Part shown: one piece after another, positions 26,387 to 33,352 of the stretch | Position numbering within the stretch: the first letter of the stretch is position 1 | Layout: each line of letters starts with the position of its first letter | Origin: Bacteroidales bacterium | GTDB taxonomy: Bacteria > Bacteroidota > Bacteroidia > Bacteroidales > P3 | DNA length: 41,217 nucleotides | Reading direction: 5' to 3' | Assembly: GCA_016283175.1 (NCBI GenBank) | Contig: JAEEMK010000056.1 | Span: 1-41,217 of the forward strand | Notes under the pieces: generated by a model | What the model was told of the DNA's origin: nothing | Databases searched by the model: none | Seen by the model: the letters and a program-made list of their open reading frames with translations, nothing else | Program-made: the position numbers and the translations under genes

Positions 26387-28954
26387 ATGTGGCTTAAAAA
26401 CTCAGATAAAGAAGTCGAGTGCTTTCACCCAGTTTGCAAAGAGGCTTTTGAAGCAGCTTTAAAACAACTGAACCTTGATGACACATACGAGGTGCAACAC
26501 CATCGCTATGTTGGTTCCATTGAAATGGACTTGGTTATCGCTAATAAGACAACAAATAAAATATTGTGTGTCATAGAGGTAAAACGAACTATGGCAGCAG
26601 TAAATAGTACGCGATATCAGTACCAAGCAATGAGTTATGTTCAGTCATTGCGTGAAGCAGAACTGGAAAGTCGATATTATATTCTGACTAATCTTGAAAG
26701 CTCTTGTCTGTTCAAATTTGACAGGAACCGCCCAGATGTTTATGAGCAGATTATTGAACCTGGCATTTCTGTAAACCACCGTTTTTCAGATGTGGGTAAG
26801 GAACAGTTTATGGCTGACTTGATTCAGCAGTATGTAGGCTACATAGACATTATACTGCATAACAGCGGCAAATACCTGCTATCATTCAAACAGTTTGCTG
26901 ACGAGATACAAGACAAACTCGATTCAGACATTGAATGGAAGTCAGCTTTGGTCGCGCTTTTCTATGAATATATACGTGGCTCTTTCACAAAAGTTGACAG
27001 GGGTAATCTTAGGACTATAGCCCAGCTTTCAAACAAATTAGACTTGATTTGTCGAGAGGGTTTGAAAATCAATTTCAAAGACATCTTTACTCTTCCAGAA
27101 TTGAGGTCTAGCGAGAGGGATGTTAAGACGAACAAGTCATTACTTCAGCAACTCTTTGAATTAGGGAAGACATACGTAGATGCTGATGAATTGGCCAGTG
27201 TGATGCACAAGGTTGTTTCAGAGGAACACAAACATGAGGGTGAGGTTCCAACAGACACAGAATTGGCCACATTAATGCTTTGCCTTGTAAAGTATGTAAC
27301 AGGAGATTTGAGTGACCTCGACAAAATAATGGATCCCGCTGCTGGTAGTGGAAGTCTATTGTGTGCTGCAATAAGCATTTATGACCATCTTCAACCTTCG
27401 CAGTTGGTGGCCAATGATATCAATAAGAAATTGCTGCAACTTCTCTCTCTGCGTCTTGGTTTGAAATTCGCCACAACAATCGAAAAGAATAATACTGCCA
27501 AGATTACAGCCAAGAGCATTTCAGAATTATCCGTTAGTGATTTTGACAATGTCAAGGTCATCATAATGAATCCACCTTATCTTGCCGCTACTGGCGTGAA
27601 ATGCTCTGAAAGAAAAGCAGAACTTTACAAGAGAATACGCCAGCTGAAAGGTACTGAGCCTACAACAATAAATGGGCAAATGCCTCTTGAAGGTCCTTTC
27701 GTAGAACTTGTTTCCACCTTGGCAAAAGATGGTACTGTTATTGCCATTATTCTTCCCAATACCCACTTTACAACCAAGGGTGAAGCAAGTAAGGCTATAA
27801 GAAATATGCTATTAAACGACTTTGGCCTGCAAATGATATTCAACTACCCTCAGGAAAAACTATTTGAGGAAGTGGCTCAGAACACGTCGATCGTTATTGG
27901 TGTGAAAGGCTCACACGCCGAGAATATCCGCTACCTTTATAGTAATGAGGTTGTATCGCAAATTGACACAAGTAGCATTGGAACCGTCTTGTCTTCTGAG
28001 TTTAGTCTGGATGGACTTGCTAACATTGACAACCAGTTTGAGGGATGTCTTATGACCAGAGAAGAACTTGTGCGGATGGTCGATTTAGGTTGGCAGATTG
28101 GTAATATGGCGAGACGCGATGCACAGAACTTTATTCAGGCAAATATTACTTCTTCAAATCGGTTAATTACTTTGTCTGACAGTGAATACAACAATTATAG
28201 ACGTGGTAAGATAGGTAATGATGGGTGTACAGATTTGCTCTATCTGAATCATAAGAACCCATTCTTAATAGAAGCTCGCAAGCAATTAAGGACTCATCTC
28301 GCTGCTGGTCTTAACAATGCCAGATTCGAGAATCTGCTCATAGGTAAAGGCGAATCATTGTTCTTCAACGTAGATGGTATGACGGATCGTCAGATACGAA
28401 AGGTGGTGGATATGTTCCTTGCGTCAGAATCAGGGAAAGTCAAGAAACAACGAAAAGACAAGAAAACACCTAAAGATTACATTGATGTTTTGAAAAAAGA
28501 ATCCAGAAACGTTTCACCAGCGTATAGCGTTATGCTCCCACGTATGATTAGGAGCAAAGGACGTGTATTTATTAGTACCCAACCCACCTTTGTCTCAACG
28601 AACTTCTTTGTTATTCAAGCAGACGAGGAGCGATCGAAAATTCTTGCATCCTGGTTCTCTACTATTTTCTATCAGTTGGAATGCGAAGCTTACGGTAATA
28701 ACAGAAGAGGTCTGCGAAAACTGGAGAAAGAAGATTACGAACCGCTGCACGTTCCCATCACAACGGAACTGACGGAAGATGAAAAACAGCGTATCATTTC
28801 TACACCAATATCGGAATTTGTAAATCTGCGTTCACCACAAGCACGTGAAGTTGATAGAGTCTGGGCAGAAATATTGTTTGGTGAAAGTGCTGACGAATTA
28901 ATTGAAGAAGCGATAACTCTTATCCCTATCTTGGTTGCGGACAGAGAAAAATAA
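26387..28954 (+). CDS. Type IIG-like restriction-modification protein (PD-(D/E)XK nuclease plus N6-adenine methyltransferase)
   Basis: An 855-residue multidomain protein. Residues about 35-110 contain a PD-(D/E)XK-like core: Asp 48 in EMDLVI and Glu 64-X-Lys 66 in VIEVKR. A helical segment follows. The methyltransferase has motif I MDPAAGSGSLL (315-324) and catalytic NPPY (395-398), of the HsdM/N6_Mtase type. The C-terminal 300 residues would be the target-recognition part. Nuclease, methylase and specificity in one chain is the type IIG (Eco57I-like) arrangement. No helicase domain is present, so type I or type III is unlikely. It is the last gene of the modification operon. Nuclease activity is inferred from few residues and is less certain than the methyltransferase. 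Confidence 0.78.
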   Translation: MWLKNSDKEVECFHPVCKEAFEAALKQLNLDDTYEVQHHRYVGSIEMDLVIANKTTNKILCVIEVKRTMAAVNSTRYQYQAMSYVQSLREAELESRYYILTNLESSCLFKFDRNRPDVYEQIIEPGISVNHRFSDVGKEQFMADLIQQYVGYIDIILHNSGKYLLSFKQFADEIQDKLDSDIEWKSALVALFYEYIRGSFTKVDRGNLRTIAQLSNKLDLICREGLKINFKDIFTLPELRSSERDVKTNKSLLQQLFELGKTYVDADELASVMHKVVSEEHKHEGEVPTDTELATLMLCLVKYVTGDLSDLDKIMDPAAGSGSLLCAAISIYDHLQPSQLVANDINKKLLQLLSLRLGLKFATTIEKNNTAKITAKSISELSVSDFDNVKVIIMNPPYLAATGVKCSERKAELYKRIRQLKGTEPTTINGQMPLEGPFVELVSTLAKDGTVIAIILPNTHFTTKGEASKAIRNMLLNDFGLQMIFNYPQEKLFEEVAQNTSIVIGVKGSHAENIRYLYSNEVVSQIDTSSIGTVLSSEFSLDGLANIDNQFEGCLMTREELVRMVDLGWQIGNMARRDAQNFIQANITSSNRLITLSDSEYNNYRRGKIGNDGCTDLLYLNHKNPFLIEARKQLRTHLAAGLNNARFENLLIGKGESLFFNVDGMTDRQIRKVVDMFLASESGKVKKQRKDKKTPKDYIDVLKKESRNVSPAYSVMLPRMIRSKGRVFISTQPTFVSTNFFVIQADEERSKILASWFSTIFYQLECEAYGNNRRGLRKLEKEDYEPLHVPITTELTEDEKQRIISTPISEFVNLRSPQAREVDRVWAEILFGESADELIEEAITLIPILVADREK

Positions 28955-29031
28955 TATACTCTATTGTCAAACAAATACGCTAAACACAAATTTATACAAC
29001 TACACAAGACAGTTCCTTATGTTATACCCAT

Positions 29032-29123
29032 CCGACCTCGCCGGCGACGAGCGCATCAACACCACCCACCTCAGCGAAGCCATCAACTACCGTTCACTCG
29101 ACCGCGACAGCTGGGGAAGATAA
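29032..29123 (+). pseudogene. 3'-terminal fragment of comM (right repeat copy)
   Basis: The last 92 bp of a comM gene, coding for [20 protein letters not shown] and then SLDRDSWGR plus TAA, stand alone after the island. The protein sequence is identical to the end of the intact comM upstream. Sequence before position 29032 is unrelated to comM. It has no start of its own and is probably not translated usefully. It marks the right border of the inserted block. Confidence 0.92.
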
Positions 29124-29159
29124 ACAACAGAAAAAACAAAATTTTAAAATATTCATACA

Positions 29160-29618
29160 ATGACCAGAGACAATGAGAATCTGAAATCGCTGGGCCACAA
29201 GACCAGTTACAGCAAGGACTACGACCCAGACGTTCTTGAAACCTTCGAAAACCTGCATCCCGACAACGACTACTGGGTTGAATTGCTCTGCCCCGAATTC
29301 ACCACGCTGTGCCCCATCACCGGCCAGCCCGACTTTGCCGAAATACGCATCTCCTACATCCCCGACAAGCGTATGGTGGAGAGCAAAAGCCTGAAACTCT
29401 ACCTCTTCTCGTTCCGCAACCACGGCGACTTCCACGAGGACTGCGTAAACATCATTATGAAAGACCTCGTCCGCCTGATGGACCCGCGCTACATCGAAGT
29501 CCTCGGCAACTTTGTGCCCCGAGGCGGCATAGCCATCCATCCCTACGCCAACTACGGCCGTCCCGGCACCAAGTACGAGCGTATGGCCGAAGAACGACTG
29601 TTCAAAAGAGGATTGTAG
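29160..29618 (+). CDS. queF: NADPH-dependent preQ0 reductase QueF
   Basis: A 152-residue protein of the short, single-domain QueF (YkvM) type. It reduces 7-cyano-7-deazaguanine (preQ0) to preQ1 in queuosine synthesis for tRNA. The catalytic Cys 51 lies in [10 protein letters not shown] with the supporting Asp 58, and the QueF motif ESKSLKLY is at residues 74-81. Length is normal. It lies 36 nt after the comM 3' fragment, so before the island arrived it was probably transcribed with comM. A strong hairpin terminator follows 27 nt after the stop codon. Confidence 0.96.
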   Translation: MTRDNENLKSLGHKTSYSKDYDPDVLETFENLHPDNDYWVELLCPEFTTLCPITGQPDFAEIRISYIPDKRMVESKSLKLYLFSFRNHGDFHEDCVNIIMKDLVRLMDPRYIEVLGNFVPRGGIAIHPYANYGRPGTKYERMAEERLFKRGL

Positions 29619-29645
29619 CCAGCAGCGACAATAAGAAAAGACAAC

Positions 29646-29690
29646 AAAAGACACGGATTAACGATTTTACATCGTTAATCCGTGTCTTTT
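29646..29690. terminator. Strong terminator after queF
   Basis: A perfect 20-bp stem (AAAAGACACGGATTAACGAT with its exact complement) encloses the loop TTTAC. The right arm ends in TTTT and the left arm begins AAAA, so it could work in both directions. Confidence 0.88.
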
Positions 29691-29899
29691 ATGCATTTGG
29701 CGGCCAAGAAACAAATCATCGTCCAAACAGCCTCTTTTTCACAGTACCGTCGCCCGTTTAACTCCCTGATGCCCACGTATCATCTACCTATCAAAGTTTA
29801 CTCAAAGTTTTATTTAACTTTTACTAAATTTTGAATTAGTAGACAATAATAAAGCTTTTGTAGCGTTATGATAGAAATTTAAATCGGAGGCATTACGTT
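29691..29899. promoter_or_regulatory. AT-rich leader with a strong ribosome binding site for the DUF6266 gene
   Basis: GGAGG at 29886-29890 lies 9 nt before the ATG at 29900. This is a good Shine-Dalgarno match, which is unusual in this phylum. The region before it is very AT-rich. TAACTTTT near 29815 is a one-mismatch -7 box. Nothing else was recognised. Confidence 0.5.
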
Positions 29900-30688
29900 A
29901 TGGCATCGTTAAAAGGAGCATTTTCAGGCGGTTTCAATGGCCGCGTAGGCAATTTGGTCGGCTACCAGTGGCGCGGCAAGTGGTGCGTGCGCTCGGTGCC
30001 GTCGCAGTATCGCGACGCGAAGACGGAGTATCAGCTGGCGCAGCGCGCCCTCTTCAAGGCCACGGTGGGTTTTGCCGCCAAGGCCCGCCGTGTGCTGCGA
30101 CTGGGGTTGCACACGGCAAGCCTCAACGCCAATATGACTGAAAACAACTATTTTATGCGTATCAACAAGGGCTGCTTCGCCATCGCCGACGGCCAGCTGG
30201 CGGTCGACTACGAGTCGCTGCTGCTGAGCGAAGGACCGGTGGCACCGGTGGCTTTCGGCGCAGCGAGGCTGCTCGACGATACGACGGTAAGCGTTGATTT
30301 CGAGCAGAATCCGCTGCGACGCGCCGTCAAGAGCGGCGACGAGGTCTACCTTGTGGCCTATTGTCCCGATCTGCAGACGTTCGACGTCTCGGCGCCGTCG
30401 CAGCGCTACCGCAGCAATGTGGAACTGCAGATGCGCTCGTATTGGGCTGGGAAAGAGGTGCATCTATGGGGTTTTGTGGTCGACAAAGCCGGCCGTGCAT
30501 CTACAAGCCAGTATATCGGCAACGGTGTGCTTTCGATGGAGGAATGGGTGGTGGAAGAAATTCAGGATGAGGATGATACCGCTTTACAATGCGACACACC
30601 ACGCCCTTCGGGCACTCCACAACAAGAGAGTATGGAGCGGAAGCCGTCGGAGGAGTCTCCAAATACATATAATTCAGGCTATCAGTAG
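29900..30688 (+). CDS. DUF6266 family protein
   Basis: A 262-residue protein. The N-terminus MASLKGAFSGGFNGRVGNLV followed by GYQWRGKWCVRSVPSQYRDA is typical of DUF6266, a Bacteroidota family of unknown function. There is no signal peptide. Residues about 90-215 form a beta-rich domain (VSVDFEQNPLRRAVKSGDEV, VHLWGFVVDKAGRASTSQY), and the last 45 residues are Pro/Ser/Glu-rich and probably disordered. The ATG is supported by a GGAGG site 9 nt upstream. It appears to be a single-gene unit between the queF terminator and convergent genes. Confidence 0.75.
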   Translation: MASLKGAFSGGFNGRVGNLVGYQWRGKWCVRSVPSQYRDAKTEYQLAQRALFKATVGFAAKARRVLRLGLHTASLNANMTENNYFMRINKGCFAIADGQLAVDYESLLLSEGPVAPVAFGAARLLDDTTVSVDFEQNPLRRAVKSGDEVYLVAYCPDLQTFDVSAPSQRYRSNVELQMRSYWAGKEVHLWGFVVDKAGRASTSQYIGNGVLSMEEWVVEEIQDEDDTALQCDTPRPSGTPQQESMERKPSEESPNTYNSGYQ

Positions 30689-30773
30689 GCTGCACAGACA
30701 TTCCATCTCGAAGATGTGAAAAGAATCTGCTTTAACCTCAATTGCAAAAGCGGAGGACAAAAAAACCAGGATG

Positions 30774-30806
30774 GAGAGCGTGGTGTCGGAGACCACTTCT
30801 CTTTTC
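30774..30806 (+). terminator. Weak terminator candidate between convergent genes
   Basis: GAG-rich and CGTGGT pair imperfectly with ACCACTTCTCT around GTCGGAG, followed by TTTT. It is placed between the DUF6266 stop and the convergent DUF456 gene. Confidence 0.35.
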
Positions 30807-30834
30807 CACGGGAAAGGATGCTTGCGTAGCGGCG

Positions 30835-31326
30835 TCAGAAAAGTTCCTTGACCACAAAGATTATTGCAAAGATGGCGTAGGCGAGCTTTAGACCTGTGCC
30901 GGTGAGGAAGCCGAGGAAGGCGCCCCAGGCAGCCTTGAGGGCTTCGCGGCTCTGCTTGCCGCTGATGAGTTCGCCGACGAAGGCACCGGCAAAAGGCCAG
31001 AATATCACGCCTATAAGGCCGGTAGGGCCGAAAGGAAGACCTACAATGGAGATGACAAGGCCTATGTTGCATCCCGTGACGCCGGCTTTGCTGCCGCCGT
31101 GGCGCTTGGTGCTCCACGAGGGAACGATGTAGTCGAGTATGGTGATTATGACGGCAATAGCAGCTGTGCCGACGAGGAATGCGGTGCTGAAATCGGCGGC
31201 GCTGCTGAGATGGATGAGCAGGAGACCTGCCCAGCTGAAGGGCGGACCCGCCAAACCCGGCACGACAGAGCCGACGATGCCGACAAGAACGAGGAGAATT
31301 GCGAGAATGATGAGTACGGTGTTCAT
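30835..31326 (-). CDS. DUF456 family membrane protein
   Basis: A 163-residue hydrophobic protein with about four membrane segments. Glycine-rich motifs typical of DUF456 are visible: GSVVPGLAGPPFSWAGLLLI near the N-terminus, and LPFGPTGLIGVIFWPFAGAF. The family is widespread and has no assigned function. It lies 52 nt downstream of the LtaS-like gene and is probably the last gene of that leftward unit. Confidence 0.85.
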   Translation of the reverse strand: MNTVLIILAILLVLVGIVGSVVPGLAGPPFSWAGLLLIHLSSAADFSTAFLVGTAAIAVIITILDYIVPSWSTKRHGGSKAGVTGCNIGLVISIVGLPFGPTGLIGVIFWPFAGAFVGELISGKQSREALKAAWGAFLGFLTGTGLKLAYAIFAIIFVVKELF

Positions 31327-31378
31327 TTACATATAGAGTTAAAAATCAAGATTCATTTCTGAGAAAGGGGAAGTATTC

Positions 31379-33352
31379 TTATTCTTTGGGGGGTTGTCCG
31401 ACGGTCAGTTTGTCGCCTACCATACGCTGCATATACTGCTGTATGATGGCTTGCAGCTTTTGCAGATGGTGCGACGGCGGTGTCTTGAGCGGCTTTTTCA
31501 TCAGAGGGTCGCGCACGATGTTGTATGTGCCGGTGACGTTGTTGCCGTCGAACTGGATGAGCGTGTCGCCCTCGAGGTACTGGTATATTCCGCCACTGTA
31601 GTTTACCGTCCATCCGCTTTCGGCGGTATCCATCAGGTCGCGACCGAAAGCAAGGTATGGCTTGTCGTAGCCAAGTATGCCGAGCAGCGTCGGCATAATG
31701 TCAATCTGCTGTGCCACACCCTTGCGGATGCCGCGCGGCAGCTGTCCCGAGGGGTCGAAGATGAGTATGGGTCCTCGGAAAAGGCCTATGGGCGAGCGGT
31801 AGTAGTCGTGGTTGCTCATATTGGTGTGGTCGCTGGTGAGAACGAAGATAGTGTTGTTATACCACGGCTGGCGGCTGGCGGTTTCGAAGAAACGGCGCAG
31901 GGCGTGGTCGGCATAGCGTATGCATTTGTGCATAACAAGCTCTTCTTCAGGGAATGTCTCTTTGTACTGTTCGGGAATGACAAACGGATGGTGCGACGAG
32001 GCGGTGAAGACGGCTGTGACGAACGGCTCGCGCATCTCGCCCATCTTGGTGGCGAAATACTGCAGGAAAGGTTCGTCCCAGATGGCCCAAGTGCCGTCGA
32101 AATCGGCTTCGCCGCCGAACCGGCTGTCGGCATCATACTCGTTGCGCCCATAGTAGGCCTCGAAGCCCATCGAGCGTGCTGCCGCCTGGAAGCCCATCGA
32201 GCCATTGTCGGCGCCGTGGAAAAAGGCCGACGAATAGCCTATCTTGGACAGTTCGCCGGGTATGCCGCTGACTTTGTTGAGCGAATAGCCAGTAAAGAAA
32301 AAAGGCTCGATGAACATAGGTATTGATGCGAGCACAGCAGGCATTCCGTCGATGCTGGTGCGTCCGTTGGCAAACGTTTCCTGCCAGGTGAGCGACACAC
32401 CCAGCAGCGAGTCGACAAACGGTGTGTAGCCCTTGTAGGTGCCGTCGTCGAGAGTGCGGTTGTAGAAGCCTATGTATTCACGTCCAAAACTTTCGACAAT
32501 CAGCACAACGACATTGCGATGCGTCGGAACGGCGCTGCTGTCGGGCAGATGCACAGGCGTGTAGAGAGCCTGCATTCTGGCGTCGTCGAAATAGTGCGGC
32601 ACCTCGAAGCTGCTTTTGCCGATGGTGCGTATGACCGAGAACGGAGTGTTGAGCACGATTGCAGCCTCGTTGGGTTGGTTGACATACTGGTTGGCATCGG
32701 CCAGGGAGAGAGGACGGTAGGTGTTGATGATGCCGCCACGCATAGCAACGACTGTAAGCGGCAAAGCCAGAGTCAGAGCTAGGGATTGCGTCCAACGGCT
32801 GCGCCGCCGCACATCCTGGCTGCCGGCATTCTCGAGGTCGCCTTGCGGTTTGGTGTAGAGCAGCCAGAGGAGCGCTATCATAGCGGCGCCTGCCAGCACA
32901 AGATACCAATGGTTGAGGAGCTCGGTGGTGAATATTTTGCCGAGATTGTTTTCGTTGCCAAACTCGCTGAAGAAGGTGCTGGTGGTGCGGCGTCCTGTGT
33001 ATTGCGAATAGACAGCATCGCAGAGGTTGACAGCCACTGCCAGCGAATTGACCACGACAAAATACCACTTGCACAATGTCTGCCACCAGCTTTTCTCCTT
33101 AGCAATGACAGGCAGCAGCATCAGTATGACGTAAAGGCAGTTGGTGTAGGCAATGGCGGCTCCATCGTAGCGCAAGCCTCCCCTTACGATGTTCCAAAGG
33201 TTGAGATTGTCCCAGCCCTGTGCAAAGATGGTCCAGTTTTCCCACACATAAGCCACACGGCAGAGCATATAGACAGCGTAGGCAAGCAGTATGTTGAGAG
33301 CCGCGGCAACCAGCGGCGAATGCGGACGATAGTTAAGCTTCATCTTCTTCAA
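31379..33352 (-). CDS. LtaS-like membrane sulfatase/phosphoglycerol transferase family protein
   Basis: A 657-residue protein with about five N-terminal membrane segments (to residue about 210), then an extracytoplasmic alkaline-phosphatase/sulfatase-fold domain. Metal-site residues in the pattern of lipoteichoic acid synthases are visible: Glu 288 in VVVLIVESFGREY, the nucleophile-like Thr 332 in NGRTSIDGMP, and the later SDHTNMSNHD His/Asp cluster. Relatives transfer phosphoglycerol or phosphoethanolamine. This Gram-negative host makes no lipoteichoic acid, so the acceptor is more likely an envelope glycan or lipid. Its start overlaps the RyR-channel gene's stop by 4 nt (ATGA), a strong sign of coupled translation. 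The second in-frame ATG is 9 nt later. Confidence 0.87.
   Translation of the reverse strand: MKKMKLNYRPHSPLVAAALNILLAYAVYMLCRVAYVWENWTIFAQGWDNLNLWNIVRGGLRYDGAAIAYTNCLYVILMLLPVIAKEKSWWQTLCKWYFVVVNSLAVAVNLCDAVYSQYTGRRTTSTFFSEFGNENNLGKIFTTELLNHWYLVLAGAAMIALLWLLYTKPQGDLENAGSQDVRRRSRWTQSLALTLALPLTVVAMRGGIINTYRPLSLADANQYVNQPNEAAIVLNTPFSVIRTIGKSSFEVPHYFDDARMQALYTPVHLPDSSAVPTHRNVVVLIVESFGREYIGFYNRTLDDGTYKGYTPFVDSLLGVSLTWQETFANGRTSIDGMPAVLASIPMFIEPFFFTGYSLNKVSGIPGELSKIGYSSAFFHGADNGSMGFQAAARSMGFEAYYGRNEYDADSRFGGEADFDGTWAIWDEPFLQYFATKMGEMREPFVTAVFTASSHHPFVIPEQYKETFPEEELVMHKCIRYADHALRRFFETASRQPWYNNTIFVLTSDHTNMSNHDYYRSPIGLFRGPILIFDPSGQLPRGIRKGVAQQIDIMPTLLGILGYDKPYLAFGRDLMDTAESGWTVNYSGGIYQYLEGDTLIQFDGNNVTGTYNIVRDPLMKKPLKTPPSHHLQKLQAIIQQYMQRMVGDKLTVGQPPKE

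Larger units (their letters stand above)
23815..29031. mobile_element. Probable acquired DNA-modification island between two copies of the comM 3' end
   Basis: Three same-strand DNA-modification genes fill the space between the two 92-bp repeats. Base composition and codon use are visibly more AT-rich than in comM and queF on either side. No integrase, transposase or resolvase gene is present inside, so movement by an enzyme in trans, or by homologous recombination through the comM end, is more likely than self-mobility. Removing the island plus one repeat would restore comM followed by queF with a 36-nt gap. Confidence 0.7.

Noticed and set aside
26387-28954. BREX PglX or type I HsdM with partners
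   Set aside because: No hsdS, hsdR, pglZ or brx genes are near, and the N-terminal nuclease-like domain fits type IIG better.
28935-29123. 62-codon independent small gene
   Set aside because: The last 30 codons are the comM tail and the first part overlaps the end of the type IIG-like gene. It is better explained as an insertion border.
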